Source of the DNA: an uncultured Bacillota bacterium
GTDB lineage: Bacteria; Bacillota_I; Bacilli_A; RFN20; CAG-631
Direction of reading: 5' to 3'
Length of the DNA: 5,873 nucleotides
Assembly: GCA_905197115.1 (NCBI GenBank)
Contig: CAJJXN010000082.1
Span: forward strand, 1 to 5,873
The notes under the pieces were generated by a model. That model searched no databases and was not told the origin of the DNA. It saw nothing but the letters and a program-made list of their open reading frames with translations. Below are positions 1-5,873 of this stretch, piece after piece. Within the stretch, counting starts at the first letter, position 1; each line of letters begins with the position of its first letter. Made by a program: the position numbers and the translations under genes.

Positions 1-33
1 ATGCGTCCTTAGAAATAAGGGCGCTTTTTTATT
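1..33 (+). promoter_or_regulatory. 3' end of a probable T-box riboswitch leader of leuS (partial)
   Basis: T-box leaders of Bacillota aminoacyl-tRNA synthetase genes sense uncharged tRNA and choose between an antiterminator and a terminator just before the gene. Only the last part would be inside this window. The sequence CGTCCTT at 4-10 is typical of the strand that pairs with the T-box in the antiterminator and otherwise forms the 5' side of the terminator. Here it does pair with AAGGGCG at 17-23, and a T-run follows immediately before the leuS ribosome binding site. The specifier loop (a leucine codon) and the conserved T-box sequence itself would lie upstream and cannot be seen, so the assignment is inference from position, sequence and the downstream synthetase gene. 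A plain terminator of an upstream gene is the alternative. Confidence 0.7.
3..30 (+). terminator. Rho-independent terminator hairpin ahead of leuS
   Basis: Eight paired bases, GCGTCCTT (3-10) with AAGGGCGC (17-24) including one G-T pair, enclose a six-base loop (11-16), and six T follow at 25-30. It ends only three bases before the leuS Shine-Dalgarno sequence at 34-40. That position suggests a conditional attenuator acting on leuS rather than the end of an unrelated gene. Confidence 0.82.
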
Positions 34-46
34 AAGGAGGAATAGT

Positions 47-2449
47 ATGCAATACAATCATTTAATTATTGAAAAGAAATGGCAAGAAAGATGGGAAAAA
101 GAAAAAGTTTTTAAAACGGATGTCTATGATTTTTCAAAACCAAAATATTATATTTTAGATATGTTTCCTTATCCATCTGGAGCAGGGTTACATGTAGGAC
201 ATCCTGAAGGATATACAGCAACAGACATTTTAGCACGAATGAGAAGAATGCAAGGCTATAATGTTCTTCACCCAATGGGCTGGGATGCATTTGGATTGCC
301 TGCCGAACAATTTGCGATTAAAACGAATAATCACCCTGGCGATTTTACATATAAAAATATTGCAACCTTTAAAAAACAAATTCAAACTTTAGGATTAAGT
401 TATGATTGGGATCGTGAAATTGCAACAACAGACCCCCACTATTATAAATGGACACAATGGATTTTTACTAAGCTTTATGAAAAAGGACTTGCTTATATTG
501 AAGAAAAGCCTGTTAATTGGTGCGAAGAACTCGGAACTGTTTTAGCTAATGAAGAAGTCATTAATGGTGTATCCGAAAGAGGCGGTTATCCAGTTGTGCG
601 TAAACCAATGAAACAATGGGTTTTAAAAATCACAGAATATGCAGAACGTCTTTTAGAAGATTTAGATACACTTGATTGGCCTGCAGCAACAATAGAAATG
701 CAAAAAAATTGGATTGGAAAAAGCGAAGGTGCTGTTGTAACTTTCAAAGTAGCTGATTCAAATGATACTTTTGAAGTATTTACAACACGGGTAGATACTT
801 TATTTGGTGCCACTTATTGTGTATTAGCTCCTGAACATCCACTTGTTGAAAAAATACAAACAGAAGATCAAAAACAAGAAATAAAAAAATATATTGAACT
901 TTGTGCTTCAAAATCAGATTTAGAAAGAACAGAATTAAATAAAGATAAAACAGGTGTTTTCACAGGTGCTTATGCGATTAATCCACTTAACAATAAAAAA
1001 ATACCAATTTATATCGGCGATTACGTTTTAGCATCTTATGGAAGTGGAGCGGTTATGGCTGTACCAAGTCATGATCAAAGAGACTACGAATTTGCCAAAA
1101 AATATAATTTAGAAATGATTCAAGTCATTGAAGGTGATATTTCCAAACAAGCGTATGTAGAAGATGGAAAGCATATTAATTCTTCTTTTGCAAATGGGAT
1201 GAATATTAAAGAAGCCAAAAAAGCAATAACAGATTATTTAGTTTCTATTCACGCAGGTCATAAAAAAGTGAATTACAAATTACGCGATTGGTTATTTTCA
1301 AGACAACGTTATTGGGGAGAGCCAATTCCTGTTGTCCATATGGAAGATGGAAGTATTCATTGTTTAAGTGAAGATCAATTACCACTTCAACTTCCAGCCT
1401 TAGATGAATATAAACCTTCAGGTAGTGTAGAATCTCCTTTGGCCAATGCAAAAGATTGGTTATATGTAGAAATTGACGGTAAAAAGGGAAGAAGAGAAAC
1501 AAATACAATGCCACAATGGGCAGGATCATGTTGGTATTATCTTCGTTATATTGATCCTAAAAATGACAAAGCGATTGCAGATCCAAAATTATTAAAGCAT
1601 TGGCTTCCAGTTGATTTATATGTTGGTGGTGCAGAACACGCTGTATTACATCTACTCTATGCTCGTTTTTGGCATAAAGTATTATTTGACTTAGGAATTG
1701 TAGATACAAAAGAACCTTTCCAAAAATTGTTCCATCAAGGAATGATTCTTGGTGAAAACAATGAAAAAATGTCTAAATCTAGAGGAAATGTCATTAATCC
1801 AGATGACATTGTAAATGAATATGGTGCAGATACTTTAAGAATGTATGAAATGTTCATGGGACCACTTGAAGCTTCTCTTCCTTGGTCGACAAAGAACTTA
1901 GAAGGTAGTAGAAGATTTATTGAACGTGTTTATCGTTTATTTATGGACAATGAATTTTGTGTTAAAATTAGCGAACAAAACGATGGTTCTTTAGATAAAG
2001 TTTATCATAAGACTGTTAAAAAAGTAACCGAAGATTTCCAAAATATGCAATTTAATACCGCTATAGCACAAATGATGATTTTTATTAATGAAGCCTATAA
2101 AGCACCAAGTATTTATAAAGAATATGTTCTTGGCTTTATTAAATTAATGTATCCTGTTACTCCTCATGTATGTGAAGAAATGTGGGAACACTTTAATCAT
2201 CAAACAACCATTACTTATGAACCTTGGCCAACTTATGACGAAACAAAAATTGTCGATGATATGGTAACCATTGCCGTTCAAGTGAATGGAAAATTACGTA
2301 CAACTTTACAAGTTGAAAAAGATACTCCTTCTGATAAACTTCAAGAGTTAGCTCTTATAACCGAAGAAGTTAAACGTCATACAGAAAACAAACAAATCAA
2401 GAAAGTGATTGCAATTGTGAATAAAATTGTCAATATCGTGGTGATTTAA
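47..2449 (+). CDS. leuS: Leucyl-tRNA synthetase (LeuRS), complete
   Basis: Cytoplasmic class Ia synthetase that charges tRNA-Leu with leucine using ATP and proofreads mischarged products. At 800 residues it has normal bacterial length. Visible signatures in order: the HIGH-type motif HVGH at 49-52; the region starting WCEELGTVLANEEV near 158, where only one cysteine remains of the zinc knuckle found in some LeuRS; the CP1 editing domain, roughly 220-415, with the threonine-rich TTRVDT at 246-251 and HDQRD at 342-346 (its last aspartate is expected to hold the substrate amino group); DWLFSRQRYWGEP at 414-426; the leucine-specific region before TNTMPQWAGSCWYY near 485-498; KMSKS at 574-578; and a C-terminal tRNA-binding domain including VQVNGKLR near 744-751. 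The start at 47 is set by AAGGAGG at 34-40, six bases upstream. Its neighbours are the probable T-box attenuator upstream and an SGNH hydrolase one base after the stop. The editing motif has valine where proline is more usual. Confidence 0.98.
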   Translation: MQYNHLIIEKKWQERWEKEKVFKTDVYDFSKPKYYILDMFPYPSGAGLHVGHPEGYTATDILARMRRMQGYNVLHPMGWDAFGLPAEQFAIKTNNHPGDFTYKNIATFKKQIQTLGLSYDWDREIATTDPHYYKWTQWIFTKLYEKGLAYIEEKPVNWCEELGTVLANEEVINGVSERGGYPVVRKPMKQWVLKITEYAERLLEDLDTLDWPAATIEMQKNWIGKSEGAVVTFKVADSNDTFEVFTTRVDTLFGATYCVLAPEHPLVEKIQTEDQKQEIKKYIELCASKSDLERTELNKDKTGVFTGAYAINPLNNKKIPIYIGDYVLASYGSGAVMAVPSHDQRDYEFAKKYNLEMIQVIEGDISKQAYVEDGKHINSSFANGMNIKEAKKAITDYLVSIHAGHKKVNYKLRDWLFSRQRYWGEPIPVVHMEDGSIHCLSEDQLPLQLPALDEYKPSGSVESPLANAKDWLYVEIDGKKGRRETNTMPQWAGSCWYYLRYIDPKNDKAIADPKLLKHWLPVDLYVGGAEHAVLHLLYARFWHKVLFDLGIVDTKEPFQKLFHQGMILGENNEKMSKSRGNVINPDDIVNEYGADTLRMYEMFMGPLEASLPWSTKNLEGSRRFIERVYRLFMDNEFCVKISEQNDGSLDKVYHKTVKKVTEDFQNMQFNTAIAQMMIFINEAYKAPSIYKEYVLGFIKLMYPVTPHVCEEMWEHFNHQTTITYEPWPTYDETKIVDDMVTIAVQVNGKLRTTLQVEKDTPSDKLQELALITEEVKRHTENKQIKKVIAIVNKIVNIVVI
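2440..2445 (+). promoter_or_regulatory. Ribosome binding site of the SGNH hydrolase, inside the end of leuS
   Basis: GGTGAT lies within the last codons of leuS, five bases before the next ATG. It matches the 3' part of the full anti-Shine-Dalgarno complement (AAGGAGGTGATC) rather than the GGAGG core. With the one-base gap between genes, this suggests translation of the hydrolase is at least partly coupled to ribosomes finishing leuS. Confidence 0.5.
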
Positions 2450-2450
2450 T

Positions 2451-3095
2451 ATGACACATATTCCTTTTCAAGCCAGTCCTTATTGGACTTCTCATTTACT
2501 TGAACTTTATCAACAAGACATTCAAAATGTTGATGTTGTTTTCTTGGGTGATTCTATTACTGAAATGTTTCCAACCAATCAAATGTTTAAAGATTTTTCA
2601 AGTGCAAATCGAGGTATTCAAGGAGATCTATCTTTAGGAATTAATATCACTATGGAAGAAAGAGTTTGCAAATTGAATCCTAAAGTGCTTTATTTAATGA
2701 TTGGAACGAATGATATTGCTTATTGGGGTTATAGTACAGACTTAACCATTGAATATATTCATGATGGTTTAAATTATGTTCGCCAACTTAATAAAGATTG
2801 TAAAATTATTTTATGTTCTGTACCTCCATGCTGTTATTATAAAGGAAATCATATTGTTCATGATCAAAGTCAATATCGACCTATTCATAAAATTCTTGAA
2901 TTAAATGAAAAAATCAAACAATATGCTGCAGATCATGATGACATTACTTTTTTTGACGCATATACGTTATTAGCTGATAAGAATCAATCTTTGCCTTTAA
3001 ATTTAACAGTAGATGGCTTACATTTAAATCAAGATGCTTATCAAATTTTAGTAAAAGAATTAAATCCTCTTATTTTATCTTTATTAAATAAATAA
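2451..3095 (+). CDS. SGNH/GDSL-family hydrolase (probable esterase or acylhydrolase), cytoplasmic
   Basis: A 214-residue protein with all four SGNH blocks. Block I is VVFLGDSITEMF, with nucleophile Ser35. Block II is RGIQGD, with Gly58. Block III is MIGTNDIA, with Asn87. Block V is VDGLHL, with Asp188 and His191 completing the catalytic triad. The layout resembles the GDSL-like lipase/acylhydrolase group that includes platelet-activating-factor acetylhydrolase-like proteins, which cleave acyl or acetyl esters. The true substrate cannot be read from sequence. There is no signal peptide or membrane segment, so it should act in the cytoplasm. The first ATG is the only sensible start because the catalytic block follows within about 30 residues. 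It is the second gene of the leuS unit, and a terminator follows its stop. A cysteine group (117, 122, 127, 128) sits in the strand and loop near block IV. Fold and catalysis are well supported; function is unknown. Confidence 0.92.
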   Translation: MTHIPFQASPYWTSHLLELYQQDIQNVDVVFLGDSITEMFPTNQMFKDFSSANRGIQGDLSLGINITMEERVCKLNPKVLYLMIGTNDIAYWGYSTDLTIEYIHDGLNYVRQLNKDCKIILCSVPPCCYYKGNHIVHDQSQYRPIHKILELNEKIKQYAADHDDITFFDAYTLLADKNQSLPLNLTVDGLHLNQDAYQILVKELNPLILSLLNK

Positions 3096-3102
3096 CGACA
3101 AA

Positions 3103-3126
3103 AAAAGCCTCATTTAAGAGGCTTTT
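3103..3126. terminator. Bidirectional terminator between the convergent leuS and argS-rpoE units
   Basis: AAAAGCCTC (3103-3111) pairs with GAGGCTTTT (3118-3126) around a six-base loop. On the plus strand the stem runs into a T-rich stretch (3123-3137 and beyond). On the minus strand the A-run at 3100-3106 reads as seven T. It lies eight bases after the SGNH hydrolase stop and about ten bases after the rpoE stop, so it can end both units. Confidence 0.88.
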
Positions 3127-3136
3127 ATTTTATTTT

Positions 3137-3547
3137 TTATTCATCATCATCCGAAGTAATTAAAGATGAAAACTCATCAAATTTTTGAGCTTTTTCTTCA
3201 TCTTCTTCTGAAACAAACAAATCAGTATCTTCATCTTCTTCTGTTTCAGAATCAAATTCATCATCTAATTCTTCTTCATCTTCTTGATAAATATCATTCA
3301 TATCGATATGAACTTTATCATAAGGAACTCTTTCACGTAGTTCCCACTTGTTATCCCCTACATTCACAAAACGACCATCAATTGTGATATTGGTATAAAA
3401 ATAAGAAATAAGCTTATCTGCTTCTTCTTGTGTTGGAAGTTGTAATTTTTCTACAACTTTATCCCATAAATCATAAAATAAAATCGGTTTCTTATGGGCT
3501 TTCATAATGCCATAAGCTACATCTGTCATTGATTCATTTCCTGTCAT
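3137..3547 (-). CDS. rpoE: DNA-directed RNA polymerase delta subunit
   Basis: Accessory subunit of Bacillota RNA polymerase. In Bacillus it speeds enzyme recycling and makes initiation more sensitive to initiating nucleotide levels. The 136 residues split into an N-terminal HARE-HTH-type globular domain, about 5-78, with the family hallmark YTNITIDGRFVNVGDNKWEL at 51-70 followed by PYD, and a C-terminal disordered acidic tail, about 82-136, in which 29 of 55 residues are Asp or Glu. It is shorter than the roughly 173-residue B. subtilis protein and lacks the lysine-rich tract that protein carries between domain and tail. The ATG at 3547 is preferred because AGAGGG at 3555-3560 sits seven bases upstream; Met7 has no comparable site. 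It follows argS by 20 bases and is probably co-transcribed with it. This is not the extracytoplasmic sigma factor also named rpoE in enterobacteria. Confidence 0.94.
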   Translation of the reverse strand: MTGNESMTDVAYGIMKAHKKPILFYDLWDKVVEKLQLPTQEEADKLISYFYTNITIDGRFVNVGDNKWELRERVPYDKVHIDMNDIYQEDEEELDDEFDSETEEDEDTDLFVSEEDEEKAQKFDEFSSLITSDDDE

Positions 3548-3567
3548 ATATTTTCCCTCTTTTTCTT

Positions 3568-5199
3568 TTACATTTGTTGTAAGGCTTCTACACCTATTAA
3601 TTGTAACCCATTTTTAATTACAATTCTACAAATATTTACTAACATTAATCGTTGTGAAGTAATTTTTGTTTCATTTTCATCAATTACTTTACATTCATTA
3701 TAAAATGCATGGAAATATTGTGCAAGTGTATATAAATAATTTGTTATCTTATAAGGCGCCATGGTTAATCCTGCATCTAATACATTTTTTTCAAATTCAT
3801 TAATATGTTTTAATAATTGAATTTCTTTTGAGGATTGAAGTAATTGACAACTCGTATCTAAAGATAATTTCTTCTCTGTTGCAATTTTTAAAATTGAACA
3901 ACAACGTGCATGCGCATATTGGATATAATAAAGTGGATTTTCATTATTCTTTTTAATTGCATCATCTATGTTTAAATCCATATGAGTAGCAATATTTTTA
4001 CTTGCAAAGAAATAACGAGCCGCATCCACACCTATTTCTTCATATAAATCTTTAAGTGTATAAGCTTTTCCTGTTCGTTTTGACATTTTTAATTCTTTAC
4101 CATCTTTTATTAAACGAACCATTTGTTGAATGATTACTTGAATTTGTTCTTTTTTGTAACCAAGTGCGGTAATCGCCGCTTCTAAACGTTTAATATATCC
4201 ATGATGATCTGCTCCTAAAATATTGATTAAAAAGTCAAAGCCTCTTTCTAACTTATATTTATGATAAGCAATATCAGGAACTAGATAAGTATAACTTCCA
4301 TCTGATTTTTTAAGAACCCGATCTTTGTCATCTTCAAAAGCCGTCGTTTGAAACCAAATGGCCCCTTCTTTTTCATAAGTGTATCCTTTCTTTTTTAAAT
4401 AAGGAATGACTTCATCTACCCAGCCTTTTTTATAAAGCATTCTTTCACTCGTAAATACATCAAATTTTACTCTAAAGGTTTCTAAATCTTGAATAATTTT
4501 TTGAAGTTCTTTTTCAATTCCAATATTTTTAAAATATTCTAATGATTCGTTTAACAATGAATCCCCATATTGATTTTTTAATTCTTCAGCAATGGAAATA
4601 ATATCTTGACCATGATATCCATCTTCTGGAAAAACTGCTTCTATTCCTAACGCTTGTTGATAGCGAGCATATAAAGATTTCGCTAAATTATTAATTTGAT
4701 TTCCAGCATCGTTTACATAATATTCACGAGTCACATCATACCCAATGGCTGATAAAAGACGACAAATACAATCGCCAATAGCCGCTAATCTTGCATGGCC
4801 TAAATGTAAATCTCCTGTTGGATTAGCCGAAACAAATTCAATATTATATTTTTTGCCTTGTCCATAATTGCAAGACCCAAACTGATCTGCATGATCATTA
4901 ATTTTAGATATCAAACTATCAAAAGAATCCATTGAAACAAAGAAATTTAAAAATCCAGGAGCAGCAATTTCAACACGGGATACTTTAGCTGCTTCTAAAT
5001 TAAAACAAGAAACAATTTCTTTTGCGATATCTAAAGGATTTCTTCTTAACGCTTTCGTTAATTTCATTGCAATATTACTTGCATAATCCCCCTTAGTTGT
5101 ATCTTTTGGTATTTCAACCACAAATGAAACATCAACTGGAAAATTTGCTTTTTGTAAAGCATTTACTAATTCATTACGAATCAACTCGTTTATATTCAT
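3568..5199 (-). CDS. argS: Arginyl-tRNA synthetase (ArgRS), complete
   Basis: Cytoplasmic class Ia synthetase that charges tRNA-Arg; this family generally needs the tRNA bound to activate arginine. Its 543 residues are close to the usual 550 or so. Visible in order: the ArgRS-specific N-terminal domain (about 1-85) that contacts the tRNA D-loop; the HIGH-type motif in VSANPTGDLHLGHAR (123-137, HLGH at 132-135); EYYVNDAGNQI near 159-169; GYHGQDI at 194-200; LGADHHGYIKRLEA near 328-341; KMSKRTG at 371-377; and a DALR anticodon-binding domain from about 423 (YYIQYAHARCCSI) to the characteristic end GLQLIGVEALQQM. The start is supported by AGGTGA at 5204-5209, four bases before the ATG. It is the first gene of a leftward unit with rpoE. 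The leader from the predicted promoter is only about 23 bases, so no T-box fits. Confidence 0.98.
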   Translation of the reverse strand: MNINELIRNELVNALQKANFPVDVSFVVEIPKDTTKGDYASNIAMKLTKALRRNPLDIAKEIVSCFNLEAAKVSRVEIAAPGFLNFFVSMDSFDSLISKINDHADQFGSCNYGQGKKYNIEFVSANPTGDLHLGHARLAAIGDCICRLLSAIGYDVTREYYVNDAGNQINNLAKSLYARYQQALGIEAVFPEDGYHGQDIISIAEELKNQYGDSLLNESLEYFKNIGIEKELQKIIQDLETFRVKFDVFTSERMLYKKGWVDEVIPYLKKKGYTYEKEGAIWFQTTAFEDDKDRVLKKSDGSYTYLVPDIAYHKYKLERGFDFLINILGADHHGYIKRLEAAITALGYKKEQIQVIIQQMVRLIKDGKELKMSKRTGKAYTLKDLYEEIGVDAARYFFASKNIATHMDLNIDDAIKKNNENPLYYIQYAHARCCSILKIATEKKLSLDTSCQLLQSSKEIQLLKHINEFEKNVLDAGLTMAPYKITNYLYTLAQYFHAFYNECKVIDENETKITSQRLMLVNICRIVIKNGLQLIGVEALQQM

Positions 5200-5228
5200 T
5201 TTTTCACCTACTTACAAAGTCGTTTATT

Positions 5229-5257
5229 ATTATAACAAAATAATAATAATATTTGTA
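5229..5257 (-). promoter_or_regulatory. Predicted sigma-A-type promoter of argS-rpoE (extended -10)
   Basis: Read on the minus strand, TGTTATAAT at 5237-5229 is a perfect extended -10 element (TG, one base, TATAAT). With a 17-base spacer the -35 position at 5257-5252 reads TACAAA, a weak three-of-six match, which an extended -10 can tolerate. Transcription would start near 5222, giving a leader of about 23 bases before the argS ATG. Confidence 0.62.
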
Positions 5258-5261
5258 TTAT
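5232..5261 (+). promoter_or_regulatory. Possible promoter of the divergent glycosyltransferase gene
   Basis: A -35-like ATAACA (5232-5237, four of six) and a -10-like TATTAT (5256-5261, five of six) are separated by 18 bases, about 35 bases before the start codon. The region is nearly pure A and T, so matches of this quality arise easily by chance. It overlaps the argS promoter on the other strand. Confidence 0.3.
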
Positions 5262-5288
5262 TTTTTAAGTATTGGAGAAACTTTTTTT

Positions 5289-5295
5289 AGGTGAT
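5289..5295 (+). promoter_or_regulatory. Ribosome binding site that decides between two tandem ATG codons
   Basis: AGGTGAT ends directly against the first of two in-frame adjacent ATG codons (5296 and 5299). Measured from the GGTGA match, the second ATG has the more workable distance, but both are short and the two alternatives differ by one methionine only. Confidence 0.6.
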
Positions 5296-5873
5296 ATGAT
5301 GAAAAAGGTTTTAAAATGCTTAATTTGTTTAAGTTTACTTGATATTTTAATAGGTTTGTATTACTTTACATGCTTAATCATGCCTAAATTACAACTATAT
5401 AAAAGTAATGATATTTCGATTTATGATCATTCAAATAATAAAATCATACAAACGCATGCAAATAAAATGGGCGAATATGTATCTTTAAAAGAAATGAGTC
5501 CTTATCTTCCTATGGCCTTTGTTGCCGCAGAAGATCATCGTTTTTATGACCATTATGGTTATGATTTAAAAGGGATAACTCGAGCTTTTATTAGTACTGT
5601 GTTTAAAAAGAAAACACAAGGAGGATCTACGATTACTCAACAATTGGCAAGAACGCTTTATTTAAGTAATGAGAAAACTTTCTCAAGAAAAATCCAAGAA
5701 GCTATTCTTACCGCTCGAATTGAAACAAATTACTCTAAAGATGAAATTTTAGAGCACTATTTAAATTGTATTTATTTAGGTCATGATTTATATGGCGTTG
5801 CAGCAGCTTCTACTTATTATTTTAATAAAAATTGCAAGGATTTGTCGATAGATGAAGCCGCTTTATTAGCTGG
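5296..5873 (+). CDS. Family 51 peptidoglycan glycosyltransferase, class A PBP type (3' end outside window)
   Basis: Polymerises lipid II into glycan strands at the outer face of the membrane. The 192 complete codons present show a very short cytoplasmic end, a membrane anchor at about 8-29, then a family 51 domain: AAEDHRFYDHYGYD (77-90, catalytic Glu79 in the EDxxFxxHxG motif), QGGSTITQQLARTLYL (108-123), RKIQEA (131-136), the KDEILEHYLNCIYLG motif (148-162), YGVAAASTYYF (166-176) and the start of SIDEAALLAG. The reading frame stays open to the window edge. A transpeptidase domain would normally follow, making it a bifunctional penicillin-binding protein 1A-type enzyme, but that part is not visible, so a single-function glycosyltransferase remains possible and I give no symbol. 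The start is one of two tandem ATG codons after AGGTGAT (5289-5295). It is transcribed away from argS. Confidence 0.93.
   Translation, partial: MMKKVLKCLICLSLLDILIGLYYFTCLIMPKLQLYKSNDISIYDHSNNKIIQTHANKMGEYVSLKEMSPYLPMAFVAAEDHRFYDHYGYDLKGITRAFISTVFKKKTQGGSTITQQLARTLYLSNEKTFSRKIQEAILTARIETNYSKDEILEHYLNCIYLGHDLYGVAAASTYYFNKNCKDLSIDEAALLA

Noticed and set aside
586..813. 75-codon open frame on the minus strand inside leuS
   Set aside because: It lies wholly opposite a highly conserved stretch of leuS, has no family resemblance and no convincing ribosome binding site; it is a shadow.
1245..1529. 94-codon open frame on the minus strand inside leuS
   Set aside because: It runs opposite the conserved LeuRS catalytic region, and its hydrophobic, leucine-rich translation is what AT-rich antisense reading gives.
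3185..3290. Repeated TCTTCATCTTC-like motifs resembling a simple repeat
   Set aside because: They are GAA/GAT codons of the acidic delta subunit tail read on the opposite strand; there are no regular spacers, so this is neither a CRISPR array nor an independent repeat.
3166..3387. 73-codon open frame on the plus strand opposite rpoE
   Set aside because: Its His/Leu/Gln-rich translation is the antisense of the Asp/Glu-rich delta tail, and rpoE on the other strand is clearly the real gene.
3137..3547. Reading rpoE as the extracytoplasmic sigma factor of the same name
   Set aside because: No sigma region 2 or 4 is present; the HARE-HTH-type domain with an acidic tail is that of the delta subunit.
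47..5873. Possible Mollicutes genetic code (TGA as tryptophan), prompted by the low GC content
   Set aside because: Tryptophan is encoded by TGG throughout leuS, all complete frames end in TAA without internal TGA, and a family 51 glycosyltransferase indicates a walled cell.
1..5873. A novel defence, mobile or biosynthetic system
   Set aside because: All five genes belong to recognisable families, four of them housekeeping, and there are no integrase, transposase, toxin-antitoxin or repeat structures; only the substrate of the SGNH hydrolase is really unknown.

Overview
This window looks like the chromosome of a low-GC, cell-walled member of the Bacillota. The evidence is AT-rich coding DNA with TGG (never TGA) for tryptophan, strong AAGGAGG or GGTGA-type ribosome binding sites, the end of what appears to be a T-box leader, an RNA polymerase delta subunit, and a penicillin-binding protein-type glycosyltransferase. 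The compact delta subunit and overall flavour would fit an Erysipelotrichia-like lineage, but that placement is inference. No mobile element, CRISPR array, tRNA or rRNA gene is visible, and no gap between genes exceeds about 100 bases.

Layout: the left half is a rightward unit. It opens with a hairpin and T-run that look like the last part of a T-box riboswitch, followed by leuS (leucyl-tRNA synthetase, complete) and, one base after its stop, a cytoplasmic SGNH/GDSL-family hydrolase of unknown substrate. A hairpin with T-runs on both sides separates this unit from a leftward unit and can end transcription from either direction. The leftward unit is argS (arginyl-tRNA synthetase, complete) followed after 20 bases by rpoE (RNA polymerase delta subunit). 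At the right edge, a divergent gene starts about 96 bases from argS. It encodes a membrane-anchored family 51 peptidoglycan glycosyltransferase (class A penicillin-binding protein type) and is cut off by the window end inside the glycosyltransferase domain.

How the genes work together: leuS and argS supply charged tRNA for translation, rpoE tunes RNA polymerase, and the glycosyltransferase builds cell wall, so this is mostly housekeeping. leuS is probably controlled by uncharged tRNA-Leu through the T-box leader. argS, by contrast, has a leader too short for such a device and a clear extended -10 promoter. The least understood element is the SGNH hydrolase tightly coupled to leuS. I found no convincing sign of an undescribed system; the findings are modest departures from the usual pattern.
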